A stretch of DNA of 64,000 nt from Homoserinibacter sp. YIM 151385 (GCF_027912415.1 NZ_CP115175.1:124001-188000), one strand, 5' to 3'; shown: positions 18,575 through 27,774, counted from the stretch's first letter. Notes: generated by a model from the letters alone, not told the origin. Program-made: numbers and translations.

Positions 18575-19672
18575 TCAGGTGCTGAACGGCAGGCTGCGGC
18601 CCGAGAGCCCGCGACCCAGCCGCGCGAGCGAGCCCGCGAGCGAGTCGATCGCCTGCGCCGCCGGGTCCTCGGGCGCCGCGAGCACGACGGGCCGGCCCGC
18701 ATCCCCGCCCTCCCGGAGCGGCACGCTGAGCGGCACGCTCGCGAGCACCGGCACCTCGAGCCTGCGCGCGAGCTCCTCGCCGCCCCCCGAGCCGAAGAGC
18801 TCGAGGACGCTGCCGTCCGGCTGCGGGAGACCGGCCATGTTCTCGACCACCCCGACGACCGTCTGACCGGTCTGCCGCGCCACGATCCCGCTCCGCTCCG
18901 CGACCTCCGCCGCGGCCGCCTGCGGGGTGGTCACGACGAGCACCTCGGCGTTCGGGAGCAGCTGCCCGAGCGAGATCGCGACATCGCCCGTGCCGGGCGG
19001 CAGGTCGAGCAGCAGCACGTCGAGGTCGCCCCAGAAGACGTCGGTGAGGAACTGCTGCATCGTGCGGTGCAGCAGCGGGCCGCGCCACGACACGGCGGCC
19101 TGCCCGTCGACGAACATGCCGATCGAGCAGACCTTCACGCCGTGCGCGACGGGCGGCAGGATCATGTCGCCGACCTGCGTCGGCTTCGCCCCGGGGATGC
19201 CGAGCACGCCGGGGATCGAGAAGCCGAACACGTCGGCGTCGAGGACGCCGGTGCGCAGCCCGCGCCGCTCGAGGGCGACCGCGAGGTTCGCGGTGACGGT
19301 CGACTTGCCGACGCCGCCCTTGCCGCTCGTCACCGCGATGACGCGCGTGAGCGTGTCCGGCCCGAACTGCTGCCGCTTCGCCCCGCGGAGGCGCGCCACG
19401 AGCGCCTCCCGCTCGGCGGGGGTCATGACCGAGACGTCGACCTCGACGCGCTCGACGCCCGCGACGCCGAGCGCGGCATCCCGCACGTCCTGCTCGATGC
19501 GCTCCGCCGCGGGGCACCCGACGATGGTGAGGCGGAGGGCGACGGATGCGCTCCCCGTCTCGTCGAGGGAGGTCGCGCCGATCATGTCGAGCTCGGCGAG
19601 CGGCCGGCGGATCTCGGGGTCCATGACCGCCCCGACCGCGGCCCGGAGCCGCTCGGCGGGCGAGCCGCTCAC
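18575..19672 (-). CDS. mrp: Fe-S cluster carrier ATPase Mrp/ApbC
   Basis: 365 residues. An N-terminal MIP18/DUF59-type domain (about 1-85, ending VDVSVMTPAERE) is followed by the ParA-like ATPase domain with the deviant Walker A VTSGKGGVGKST and DLPPGTGD as switch region. Mrp proteins bind and transfer Fe-S clusters. The usual C-terminal CXXC pair is not obvious in this sequence. The GTG start overlaps the stop of the upstream MgtE-N/CBS gene by 3 bases (GTGA), so the two are translationally coupled. Confidence 0.93.
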   Translation of the reverse strand: MSGSPAERLRAAVGAVMDPEIRRPLAELDMIGATSLDETGSASVALRLTIVGCPAAERIEQDVRDAALGVAGVERVEVDVSVMTPAEREALVARLRGAKRQQFGPDTLTRVIAVTSGKGGVGKSTVTANLAVALERRGLRTGVLDADVFGFSIPGVLGIPGAKPTQVGDMILPPVAHGVKVCSIGMFVDGQAAVSWRGPLLHRTMQQFLTDVFWGDLDVLLLDLPPGTGDVAISLGQLLPNAEVLVVTTPQAAAAEVAERSGIVARQTGQTVVGVVENMAGLPQPDGSVLELFGSGGGEELARRLEVPVLASVPLSVPLREGGDAGRPVVLAAPEDPAAQAIDSLAGSLARLGRGLSGRSLPFST

Positions 19673-20985
19673 CGTGCGCGCGGCGGCGTCCGCCGCAGGC
19701 GCGCACGCGGGATCGTCGCGGTCGTCGTCGGCACGGCGGGCTCGCCGTCCTCCGCCGCCGCCGAGCGCCAGTCGTCGGGGAGCAGGTAGTCGAGGACGTC
19801 GTCCACCGTCACCACCCCGACCAGCCGATGCTGCTCGTCGACGACCGGCACCGACACGAGGTTGTAGCTCGCGAGGATGCGCGAGACCTCGGCGGCGCTC
19901 GCATCCACCCGCACGGGCTCGAGGCTCGTGTCGAGGAGGGTGCCGAGCCGCTCGTTCGGCGGGTAGCGGAGCATGCGCTGGAAGTGCACCACCCCGAGGA
20001 AGCGGCCGGTCGGCGGCTCGTAGGGCGGCATCGTGACGCACACGGCGGCGCCGAGGGCGGGCGCCAGCTCGTGGCGGCGGATGAGCGCGAGCCCCTCCGC
20101 GACGGTCGCATCGGCCGAGACGATGATCGGCTCCGTCGTCATGAGGCCGCCCGCCGTGTCGGACTCGTAGTTGAGGAGGAAGCGCACATCCTCCGCCTCC
20201 TCCGGCTGCATGAGGCCGAGGAGCGCCTCGCCGCGGTCGCCGGGGAGCTGGGCGATGAGGTCGGCCGCGTCGTCGGGCTGCATCCGGTCGAGGACCTCGG
20301 CGGCTCGCTCGTCGTCGAGATGCGTGATGAGCTCCACCTGCTCCGACTCGGCCATCTCCTCGAGGGCGTCCGCGAGGCGCTCGTCGGGGAGCTCGCCGGC
20401 GACCTCGAGACGACGCTCCTCGGGGAGGTCGAGGAGGGTGTTCGCGAGATCCGCGGGCAGCAGGTCGGCGTAGGTCGCGATGAGCTGCTCGGCCGGCTGC
20501 GGCTCGCCCGCGCTGGCCTTCTCGCGCACCTCGCGCCAGTCCGCGAAGACCGTCTTGCCGCGGCCGAGCGGCGAGGGCCCGCTGCGCGGGCGGCGCAGGA
20601 AGAGCTCGCCGACGACCCACTCGCCCGGTCCCGCCTCCTCGATCGCGACATCCTCGATCCCGGCCTCGCCCGAGCCGTCGAGCAGGAGCATCCGGCGGCC
20701 GAGGAGCTCGGCGATGACGCGCACCTCGCCGCCGCGCTGCTCGAAGCGGCGGAGGTTGATGAGGCCCGTCGTGATGACCTGGCCGGAGCCGATGCTCGTC
20801 ACGCGGCCGATCGAGACGAAGACGCGGCGCTTGCCGGGCACCTCGACGATCAGCCCGACGACGCGGGGGCTCTCGCTCTTGCGGTACACGACGAGCACGT
20901 CGCGCACCTTCCCCACGCGGTCGCCCGCGGGGTCGAAGACGGAGCACCCGGCGAGCCGGGCGACGAAGACTCTCGCGGCGCTCAC
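19669..20985 (-). CDS. MgtE-N/CBS domain protein without a membrane domain
   Basis: 438 residues. An N-terminal PRC-barrel-like region (about 1-90, 'DRVGKVRDVLVVYRK') is followed by an MgtE intracellular N-domain (ADLANTLLDLPEERRLEV ... ALEEMAESEQVELI ... LNYESDTAGGLMT) and a pair of CBS domains (about 290-420). It would be called a magnesium transporter by similarity, but no hydrophobic membrane segment is present, so it can only be a regulator or sensor. The GTG start at 20985 lies 6 bases after TATCGT on the minus strand. It is coupled to mrp downstream. Confidence 0.88.
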   Translation of the reverse strand: MSAARVFVARLAGCSVFDPAGDRVGKVRDVLVVYRKSESPRVVGLIVEVPGKRRVFVSIGRVTSIGSGQVITTGLINLRRFEQRGGEVRVIAELLGRRMLLLDGSGEAGIEDVAIEEAGPGEWVVGELFLRRPRSGPSPLGRGKTVFADWREVREKASAGEPQPAEQLIATYADLLPADLANTLLDLPEERRLEVAGELPDERLADALEEMAESEQVELITHLDDERAAEVLDRMQPDDAADLIAQLPGDRGEALLGLMQPEEAEDVRFLLNYESDTAGGLMTTEPIIVSADATVAEGLALIRRHELAPALGAAVCVTMPPYEPPTGRFLGVVHFQRMLRYPPNERLGTLLDTSLEPVRVDASAAEVSRILASYNLVSVPVVDEQHRLVGVVTVDDVLDYLLPDDWRSAAAEDGEPAVPTTTATIPRARLRRTPPRAR

Positions 20986-20991
20986 ACGGCA

Positions 20992-20997
20992 ACGATA
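20992..20997 (-). promoter_or_regulatory. -10 box of a leaderless MgtE-N/CBS-mrp transcript
   Basis: On the minus strand TATCGT lies 6 bases before the GTG start. This supports 20985 as the start rather than any of the longer in-frame options. Confidence 0.5.
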
Positions 20998-21044
20998 CTG
21001 CGCCCGCACGGGCGGTGTCGGGGGTCGCCTGTCAGAATGGGCGC

Positions 21045-21536
21045 ATGTCGTCCCCCTCGCTGTTCCGCGGCCGCAGGCCAACCGCCCCGACGGTCCCGCG
21101 CGGCGAGGTCGTCGGCACCTTCGAGACCTACCCCGAGGCGCAGGCCGCCGTCGACCGGCTCGCGAAAGCCGAGTTCCCGGTCGACAAGGTGTCAATCCTC
21201 GGCAACGACCTCAAGAGCGTGGAGCGCGTCACCGGCCGCCTCAGCTACGGGCGCGCGGCGCTCGCCGGCGCGCTCTCCGGCCTGTGGTTCGGGCTCTTCC
21301 TCGGGCTGCTGTTCTTCCTCTTCTCGCCGACGCAGGGCCTCTCGGTGCTGCTCGCCGCGATCCTCATCGGCGCCGCCTTCGGGATGCTGTTCGGGCTCGT
21401 CACCTACGCGGTGCAGCGCCGCAGCCACGACTACGTCTCGAGCGTGCAGGTGCTCGCCTCGAGCTACCAGATCATCGTCTCGCCCGAGCTCGCCGCCCGC
21501 GCGCAGACGCTGCTCGAGCGGCCCGCGGCACCGTAG
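21045..21536 (+). CDS. GSP17M-like membrane protein
   Basis: 163 residues. The N-terminal part has the 'general stress protein 17M-like' domain (VVGTFETYPEAQAAVDRLAKAEFPVDKVSILGNDL), then two membrane helices at about 70-92 and 95-117 with a Gly-zipper (GLWFGLFLGLLFF ... GAAFGMLFGLVTYAV), then a basic and beta-strand tail. The function of the family is not established. The ATG is 6 bases after CAGAAT, a leaderless arrangement. It is divergent from the MgtE-N/CBS gene. Confidence 0.85.
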   Translation: MSSPSLFRGRRPTAPTVPRGEVVGTFETYPEAQAAVDRLAKAEFPVDKVSILGNDLKSVERVTGRLSYGRAALAGALSGLWFGLFLGLLFFLFSPTQGLSVLLAAILIGAAFGMLFGLVTYAVQRRSHDYVSSVQVLASSYQIIVSPELAARAQTLLERPAAP

Positions 21537-21552
21537 CGGTCGCGCCGCGCCC

Positions 21553-21573
21553 GAGCGGCGAGATGGGCCGCTC
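21553..21573. terminator. Hairpin after the GSP17M-like gene
   Basis: GAGCGGC pairs with GCCGCTC around a 7-base loop, 17 bases past the stop. The rest of the 145-base gap to the dehydrogenase gene has no other visible feature apart from TAGCCT at 21641 and a GGAAAGG binding site. Confidence 0.5.
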
Positions 21574-21681
21574 TGCCCGAACGGCGTGTTCCCGCGGCAC
21601 CGCGCGCCGGATCGGCAGAGGCTCGGCGTCCGCCCGTGCCTAGCCTGAGGGGAGCCCTGCACGCCCACGGAAAGGCCCGCG

Positions 21682-23181
21682 ATGTCGCACCAGCTCCCCA
21701 CCGTCCCGCACTGGATCGACGGCGCCCGCCGGGAGTCGGGCTCCGGCCGCACCGCGCCGGTCTACGACCCGGCCCTCGGACGGCAGACGAAGGCGGTCGC
21801 GCTCGCGGACGAGGCCGAGATCCAGGCGGCGATCGCCTCGGCCGCGGCGGCCTTCCCCGGCTGGGCCGGCACGTCGATGGCGCGCCGTCAGCAGATCGTG
21901 TTCCGGTTCCGCGAGCTGCTCAACGAGCGCAAGCTCGAGCTCGCGGAGATCATCACCTCCGAGCACGGCAAGGTCGTCTCCGACGCGGCGGGCGAGGTCG
22001 CCCGCGGTCTCGAGGTCGTCGAGCTCGCGACGGGGTTCCCGCACCTCATGAAGGGCGGCCACTCCGAGAACGTGTCGACGGGCGTCGACGTCTACTCGAT
22101 CAAGCAGCCCCTCGGCGTCGTCGGCATCGTCTCGCCCTTCAACTTCCCCGCCATGGTGCCGATGTGGTTCTTCCCCATCGCGATCGCGGCCGGCAACACC
22201 GTCGTCCTGAAGCCCTCCGAGAAGGATCCGAGCGCCGCCATCTGGATGGCGGAGCTGTGGAAGGAGGCCGGGCTCCCGGACGGCGTCTTCACCGTCCTCC
22301 AGGGCGACCGGCTCGCGGTCGACGGGCTGCTCGAGCACCCGGAGGTCCGCTCGATCTCCTTCGTGGGCTCGACCCCGATCGCGCAGTACATCTACGAGAC
22401 CGCCGCGAAGCACGGCAAGCGCGTCCAGGCGCTCGGCGGGGCGAAGAACCACATGCTCGTCCTCCCGGACGCGGACCTCGACCTCGTCGCCGACTCCGCG
22501 ATCAACGCGGGCTTCGGCTCCGCGGGCGAGCGCTGCATGGCCGTGTCGGTGCTGCTCGCGGTCGAGCCCGTCGCGGACGAGCTCATCGAGAAGATCACGA
22601 GCCGCATCGCGCAGCTCCGCGTCGGCGACGGCCGCCGCGAGCCCGACATGGGCCCGCTCGTGACCGAGGCGCATCGCGACAAGGTCGCGTCCTACATCGA
22701 CATCGCCGCCGCCGACGGGGCCGAGGTGGTCGTCGACGGGCGCGGCATCGAGGTCGACGGCGAGGCGGACGGGTTCTGGCTCGGGCCGACCCTCCTCGAC
22801 CGGGTGCCCACGACCTCCAGGGCGTACACCGAGGAGATCTTCGGACCCGTCCTCTCGGTCGTCCGCGTCGCCTGCTACGAGGAGGGCGTGGAGCTCATCG
22901 ACTCGGGCGCCTTCGGGAACGGGACCGCGATCTTCACCAACGACGGCGGGGCGGCCCGGCGCTTCCAGAGCGAGGTCCAGGTCGGCATGATCGGCATCAA
23001 CGTGCCCATCCCGGTGCCCGTCGCGTATTACAGCTTCGGCGGGTGGAAGCAGTCGCTGTTCGGCGCGAACAAGGCCTACGGTCCCGCGGGCTTCGACTTC
23101 TTCACGCAGGAGAAGGCGGTCACGAGCCGGTGGCTCGACCCCTCCCACGGCGGCATCAACCTGGGCTTCCCCCAGAACTGA
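21682..23181 (+). CDS. mmsA: CoA-acylating methylmalonate/malonate-semialdehyde dehydrogenase
   Basis: 499 residues, ALDH superfamily. The catalytic segment GFGSAGERCMAVSV and LGGAKNHM are diagnostic of the CoA-dependent methylmalonate-semialdehyde group, which lacks the catalytic Glu of ordinary ALDHs and gives an acyl-CoA. It acts in valine, inositol or beta-alanine breakdown. It is convergent with the PucR regulator and close to the class III aminotransferase at 24908. An aminotransferase plus this enzyme would turn beta-alanine into acetyl-CoA. GGAAAGG lies about 9 bases before the ATG. Confidence 0.93.
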   Translation: MSHQLPTVPHWIDGARRESGSGRTAPVYDPALGRQTKAVALADEAEIQAAIASAAAAFPGWAGTSMARRQQIVFRFRELLNERKLELAEIITSEHGKVVSDAAGEVARGLEVVELATGFPHLMKGGHSENVSTGVDVYSIKQPLGVVGIVSPFNFPAMVPMWFFPIAIAAGNTVVLKPSEKDPSAAIWMAELWKEAGLPDGVFTVLQGDRLAVDGLLEHPEVRSISFVGSTPIAQYIYETAAKHGKRVQALGGAKNHMLVLPDADLDLVADSAINAGFGSAGERCMAVSVLLAVEPVADELIEKITSRIAQLRVGDGRREPDMGPLVTEAHRDKVASYIDIAAADGAEVVVDGRGIEVDGEADGFWLGPTLLDRVPTTSRAYTEEIFGPVLSVVRVACYEEGVELIDSGAFGNGTAIFTNDGGAARRFQSEVQVGMIGINVPIPVPVAYYSFGGWKQSLFGANKAYGPAGFDFFTQEKAVTSRWLDPSHGGINLGFPQN

Positions 23182-23187
23182 CGGCTC

Positions 23188-23218
23188 GCGAGCGGGACGG
23201 CTCAGTCGTCCCGCTCGC
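23188..23218. terminator. Bidirectional terminator between mmsA and the PucR gene
   Basis: A perfect 12-base stem (GCGAGCGGGACG with its complement) and a 7-base loop starts 6 bases after the mmsA stop and covers the stop codon of the convergent PucR gene. Confidence 0.75.
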
Positions 23219-24743
23219 CGAGCTCGAGGGCCGCCCAGAGCTCGAGCCGCCCCTCGAAGTCCTCGAGGTCGAGTCCGAGCAGCGCGGATGCCGCAGCGAC
23301 CCGCGAGCGCAGCGTGTGGCGGTGGATGCCGAGCGCGGCCGAGGCGCGCTCCCAGGAGCAGCCCTCCGCGAGCCACGCCCGCAGCGTCGACTCGAGCTCG
23401 GAGCCGCGCGCCGCATCCGCCTGACGCAGCGGCCCGAGCAGGCGCTCCGCGAGCTCCTCGCCGCCACCGCGACGCAGTGCCCCGAGCACGCCCTCCTCGC
23501 GCAGCTCGTCGAAGCGGACGAGGGGGATGCCGAGGCGCGTCGCGCGGTCGAGCGCCCGGCCCGCCTCGGCGAGCCCCGCCTCCAGCCGCACCGACTCCAC
23601 GAGGGAGGAGAGCCCGGCGCGGCGGCCGAGCCGTGCCGCGAGCTCGAGGACCGGGGGGACGCCCTCGACCTCGGCGAGGACGATCGTGCGGTCCGCGCGA
23701 TCCGCGTGGAAGACGGCCCCGCCCGAGTCGTCGACGAGCCGGTCGAGCGCGCCGCGGAGCTCCGCGGCGGTGCCCGTCTCGAGCGCGGCGACCGCGAGCG
23801 GCCCCGCGGGCAGGCGCCCCCAGATGGGCGCCGCCGTCTGCCGCGCGACCGGCTCGGCGCCCGCGAGCAGCAGCTCGAGGATGCCGCGGCGCAGCGCCCC
23901 CCGCGACTCGTCGAGCGCCCGGTTCTGCTCGAGTGCGAGGCTCGCGAGCGCGATGACGCTCGTCACGAGCCCGGCGTCGGCGCGATCCAGCGGCGCCGCG
24001 TGCTGGATCGCGAGGACGCCGCGCAGCTCGCCCGCCTGCCCGAGGCTCTGCATCGTGACGCGCGAGCCGGCCGCCTCGAGACCGGAGGACGCCCGCCGGG
24101 CGGCGCGCAGCATCCCGCGCACCTCCGGCTCGATCGCCTCCGCGACCGCCTCGTCGAGCCCGCGCGCCCCCGCGGTCCGGACCGCGCGGCCCGCACCGTC
24201 GAAGAGCCCGACCCGCGCGTCGAGCCGCGTCTCGAGGGCCGTGAGGATCGCCGACATCCCGTCGGGGCGGAGCGCCGCGAGCGAGATCGCCCGCTGCGCC
24301 TGGATCGAGCGCTCGAGGGATGCCGTGCGCTCCGCCGCGAGGTCGTCGGCGACCCGGCGGATGATGGAGACGAAGGGCACGCGCTCGGGCACGTCGAGGA
24401 GCGGCAGCCCCTGCTCGGCGCAGGCCGCGACGAGCGCCGCCGGCATGCCGGCGTGGAGGAACTGCGTCGCGAAGCCGAGCCCCACGACCTCCGCCTCGAG
24501 GAGCCTGCCGACGTACCCCGCGAAGTCGGCGCCCTCCGGGTCGGCGACGAACTGGGCGCCGTCGGTGAGCAGGAGCGCGTCGGGCGGGATGAAGCCGCGC
24601 GGATCCTCGAGGTCGGAGCTGTGCACCCACGAGATCGGACGGGCTCGCCGGGCCGCCCCGCGCTCCCCGTCCCCGCCGGGCCCGGGCACGAGGCGGAGCT
24701 TCAGCTCGCGCACCTGGAGCAGGCGGTCGATGGTCGGCTGCAC
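23202..24743 (-). CDS. PucR-family transcriptional regulator
   Basis: 513 residues. The N-terminal PucR domain (about 1-130) is followed by a GGDEF-like/central region and a C-terminal helix-turn-helix of the PucR type (LRAWLAEGCSWERASAALGIHRHTLRSRV). The family senses purine, amino-acid and related catabolites. The GTG start has a textbook AGGAGG 5 bases upstream. It lies between the dehydrogenase and the aminotransferase gene and is divergent from the latter, with an inverted repeat in the shared promoter region, so it probably controls that module. Confidence 0.92.
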   Translation of the reverse strand: MQPTIDRLLQVRELKLRLVPGPGGDGERGAARRARPISWVHSSDLEDPRGFIPPDALLLTDGAQFVADPEGADFAGYVGRLLEAEVVGLGFATQFLHAGMPAALVAACAEQGLPLLDVPERVPFVSIIRRVADDLAAERTASLERSIQAQRAISLAALRPDGMSAILTALETRLDARVGLFDGAGRAVRTAGARGLDEAVAEAIEPEVRGMLRAARRASSGLEAAGSRVTMQSLGQAGELRGVLAIQHAAPLDRADAGLVTSVIALASLALEQNRALDESRGALRRGILELLLAGAEPVARQTAAPIWGRLPAGPLAVAALETGTAAELRGALDRLVDDSGGAVFHADRADRTIVLAEVEGVPPVLELAARLGRRAGLSSLVESVRLEAGLAEAGRALDRATRLGIPLVRFDELREEGVLGALRRGGGEELAERLLGPLRQADAARGSELESTLRAWLAEGCSWERASAALGIHRHTLRSRVAAASALLGLDLEDFEGRLELWAALELGERDD

Positions 24744-24777
24744 AGGGCCTCCTCGCGTCGCGTCCTGTCTGTCGGAA

Positions 24778-24805
24778 TGTCGAGCCGAGACTATCGGGCT
24801 CGACA
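24778..24805. promoter_or_regulatory. Candidate PucR operator
   Basis: TGTCGAGCC and GGCTCGACA form a perfect 9-base inverted repeat with a 10-base spacer. The spacer holds a TAGTCT hexamer on the minus strand, a plausible -10 box for the regulator gene. It lies in the 164-base divergent region between the regulator and the aminotransferase gene. Confidence 0.6.
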
Positions 24806-24907
24806 ATCGGTGAGCGACTCGGGAAGACTCGTGCGCGCAGGATAGGCAGAGCGCGCGCTCGCCGCGACACCGTGCCGCGCGCGTCCCGACCCCGAGGAGC
24901 CCCACCC

Positions 24908-26251
24908 ATGACCGACGTCGCCACGACGCTGCAGTCGATCGCCGAGGCGGACGCCGAGCGCGTCCTCGAGCTCGACCGCGGGCACGTCTTCCACTCCTGG
25001 TCGGCGCAGGGCGCGCTCTCGCCCCTCGCGATCGCGGGCGGCGAGGGGAGCACCGTCTGGGATGCCGCGGGGCGCCGCTACCTCGACCTCTCGAGCCAGC
25101 TCGTCAACACGAACATCGGACACCAGCACCCCGCCGTCGTCCGTGCGATCCAGGAGCAGGCGGCGATCCTCGCGACCGCCGCGCCCGCGCATGCCGTCGC
25201 GGTCCGCGGCGAGGCGGCGGCGCGCATCGCCCGCCGGGCCCCCGAGGGACTCGACACGGTCTTCTTCACGAACGGCGGCGCCGACGCGAACGAGAACGCC
25301 ATCCGCATGGCCCGCCTCCACACCGGTCGCGACAAGGTCGTCTCGACCTACCGCTCGTACCACGGCAACACGGGCGCCGCGGTCGTCGCGACCGGCGACT
25401 GGCGCCGCGTCCCGAACGAGTACGCGCGCGGCCATGTCCATGTCTTCGGGCCGTACCTCTACCGCTCCGAGTTCTGGGCGGACTCGGTCGAGCAGGAGCG
25501 CGACCGGGCCCTCCGCCACCTCGAGCGCACCATCCAGGCCGAAGGCCCCGACTCGGTCGCCGCGATCCTCCTCGAGACCATCCCGGGCACCGCGGGCGTC
25601 CTCATGCCCCCGCCCGGCTACCTCCAGGGGGTCCGCGAGATCGCCGACCGCTACGGCATCGTCTTCATCCTCGACGAGGTCATGGCCGGCTTCGGCCGCA
25701 CCGGCGAGTGGCTCGCGCTCGACGCCGAGGGCGTGCGCCCCGACCTCGTGACCTTCGCGAAGGGCGTCAACTCCGGCTACGTCCCGATCGGCGGCGTCAT
25801 CATCTCCCGGCCCATCGCGGCCGGCTTCGACGACCGCGTCTTCCCCGGCGGCCTCACCTACTCGGGTCACCCGCTCGCGGCGGCCTCCGTCGTCGGCGCG
25901 CTCGACGCCATGGAGCAGGAGGGCATCGTCGACCACGCCCGCGCGATCGGGCACGACGTGCTCGGTCCCGGCCTCGCGGAGCTCGCCGAGCGTCACGAGC
26001 TCATCGGCGAGGTCCGCGGCCGCGGCGTCTTCTGGGCGATCGAGCTCGTCGAGGACCGCGCGACGCGCCAGCCGCTCGCACCGGGTGCGCTCGGGCGGGC
26101 GAAGCAGCTGCTGCTCGAGCGGGGCGTGCTGCCGTTCATCGCCGACAACCGCATCCACGTCGTCCCGCCGTGCGTCGTCACGGCCGACGAGGTCCGCCAG
26201 GGCCTCGCCGCGATCGACGAGGTGCTCGCGGTCCTCGCGCGGGAGCGCTGA
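24908..26251 (+). CDS. Class III (omega-type) aminotransferase
   Basis: 447 residues, PLP fold type I class III. Visible blocks: GRRYLDLSSQLVNTNIGHQHP, the YRSYHGNT motif that stacks on PLP, FILDEVMAGFGRTGEW (PLP Asp) and TFAKGVNSGYVPIGG (Schiff-base Lys). ATG 24908 has GAGGAG 9 bases upstream. With the CoA-acylating dehydrogenase it fits beta-alanine:pyruvate aminotransferase or a related omega-amino-acid transaminase; the substrate cannot be fixed by sequence alone. Confidence 0.92.
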   Translation: MTDVATTLQSIAEADAERVLELDRGHVFHSWSAQGALSPLAIAGGEGSTVWDAAGRRYLDLSSQLVNTNIGHQHPAVVRAIQEQAAILATAAPAHAVAVRGEAAARIARRAPEGLDTVFFTNGGADANENAIRMARLHTGRDKVVSTYRSYHGNTGAAVVATGDWRRVPNEYARGHVHVFGPYLYRSEFWADSVEQERDRALRHLERTIQAEGPDSVAAILLETIPGTAGVLMPPPGYLQGVREIADRYGIVFILDEVMAGFGRTGEWLALDAEGVRPDLVTFAKGVNSGYVPIGGVIISRPIAAGFDDRVFPGGLTYSGHPLAAASVVGALDAMEQEGIVDHARAIGHDVLGPGLAELAERHELIGEVRGRGVFWAIELVEDRATRQPLAPGALGRAKQLLLERGVLPFIADNRIHVVPPCVVTADEVRQGLAAIDEVLAVLARER

Positions 26252-26252
26252 G

Positions 26253-27737
26253 CTAGCGGCCCGCCATCCAGTCCTCGACCTCGTCGACCGTGCGCGGGAT
26301 CCCGGCGGACAGGCTCACGGCACCCGACTCGGTCACGAGGATGTCGTCCTCGATGCGGACGCCGATCCCGCGAAGCTCCTCCGGGACGGTCAGGTCGTCG
26401 GGCTGGAAGTAGAGGCCCGGCTCGATCGTGAAGACCATGCCGGCCTCCACGACCCCGTCGAGGTAGAGCTCGCGGCGGGCCTGGGCGCAGTCGTGCACGT
26501 CGAGGCCGAGGTGATGCGAGGTCCCGTGCACCATGTAGCGCCGGTGGTACTGGCGCTCCGGCTCGAGCGACTCCTCCGCGCTCACCGGCAGGAGGCCCCA
26601 CTCGGCCGTGCGCGCCGCGATGACGCCCATCGCCGTCTGGTGGATCTCGCGGAAGCGGATGCCGGGGCGCACGATCGCGAGCGCCGCATCCGCCGCCTCG
26701 AGGACGGCCTCGTAGACGCGCCGCTGCACGGGGGAGAAGGAGCCGTCGACGGGGAGCGTCCGGGTGATGTCGGCGGTGTAGAGGCTGTCGAGCTCGACGC
26801 CCGCATCGATGAGGATGAGGTCGCCCGCCACGACCGGGCCGTCGTTGCGGGTCCAGTGCAGGATGCAGGCGTGCGGCCCGCTCGCCGCGATCGTGTCGTA
26901 GCCGACCGTGTTGCCCTCGGCGCGGGCGCGCCGGTCGAAGGTGCCCTCGACGAGGCGCTCGCCCCGGCGGTGCGCTGTGATGCGCGGGAGCTCGGCGATG
27001 ACGTCGTCGAAGCCGAGGCGGGTCGCGTCGACCGCTTGGCGCAGCTGCGCGATCTCGTACTCGTCCTTCACGAGACGCAGCTCGCTGAGGTCGCGGAGCA
27101 GCTCGGCGTCCACCTCCTGCTCGATGTCGCCGGGGATCTCGGCGGCCATGAGACGCCGGCCGTCGACCCGGTCGGTGAGCTCGCGGTCGGCCTCCCTCAC
27201 GATGCGCGTCGAGGCGTCGGTCGCATCCAGCACGGCGGCCAGCTCGCCGAGCGGGCGGGTCGCGAGGCCCAGATCCGCCGCGACGTGCTCGAGGCTCGGG
27301 CGGGGGCCGGTCCAGAACTCGCCGACCTCGGGGTTCGCGTAGAACTCGTCCGAGTGGCGGCCCGCCGCCTCGCGGAAGTACAGGGTCGCCTCGTGCCCCT
27401 CCGCGCCGGGCTCGAGCACGAGCACCGAGCCGGGCACGGCATCCGCCCCCCAGCCCGTGAGGTGCGAGAACGCGGAGTGCGCGCGGTACGGGTAGTCGGT
27501 GTCGTTCGAGCGGACCTTCGCGGGCCCCGCCGGGATGACGAGCCGCTCGCCGGGATGCTGCGCCGAGATGCGCAGGCGGCGCGCGGCCGCGAAGGCCGCC
27601 GACTCGCGCGGCGCCGGGAGCGAGACCGGGCGCTCGGCCCAGCCGCTCGAGATGTAGTCCTTGAAGGCGTCCGATCCGGGGGTGGTGGAGCGGTTCGCGG
27701 TCGCGCGCGGGGCGGGCGTCGAGGGGGATTCGGCCAT
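26253..27737 (-). CDS. pepP: Xaa-Pro aminopeptidase (M24 family)
   Basis: 494 residues. An aminopeptidase P N-terminal domain (to about 190) is followed by the pita-bread catalytic domain with all five metal ligands: LIDAGVELDSLYTADITR (two Asp), HGTSHHLGLDVHD (His), EPGLYF (Glu) and VRIEDDILVT (Glu). It removes the N-terminal residue before proline. The ATG lies 6 bases after GAGACT on the minus strand. The 1-base gap to the convergent aminotransferase gene leaves no room for a terminator. Confidence 0.95.
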   Translation of the reverse strand: MAESPSTPAPRATANRSTTPGSDAFKDYISSGWAERPVSLPAPRESAAFAAARRLRISAQHPGERLVIPAGPAKVRSNDTDYPYRAHSAFSHLTGWGADAVPGSVLVLEPGAEGHEATLYFREAAGRHSDEFYANPEVGEFWTGPRPSLEHVAADLGLATRPLGELAAVLDATDASTRIVREADRELTDRVDGRRLMAAEIPGDIEQEVDAELLRDLSELRLVKDEYEIAQLRQAVDATRLGFDDVIAELPRITAHRRGERLVEGTFDRRARAEGNTVGYDTIAASGPHACILHWTRNDGPVVAGDLILIDAGVELDSLYTADITRTLPVDGSFSPVQRRVYEAVLEAADAALAIVRPGIRFREIHQTAMGVIAARTAEWGLLPVSAEESLEPERQYHRRYMVHGTSHHLGLDVHDCAQARRELYLDGVVEAGMVFTIEPGLYFQPDDLTVPEELRGIGVRIEDDILVTESGAVSLSAGIPRTVDEVEDWMAGR

Positions 27738-27774
27738 GCGGACAGTCTCGCACCGCCCGCCGACCTCGGCCACC

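Noticed and set aside
21640-25053. 1137-codon minus-strand open frame opposite mmsA and the aminotransferase gene
   Set aside because: It is antisense to a clear dehydrogenase and shows only low-complexity Arg/Ala/Gly sequence; a GC-bias artefact.
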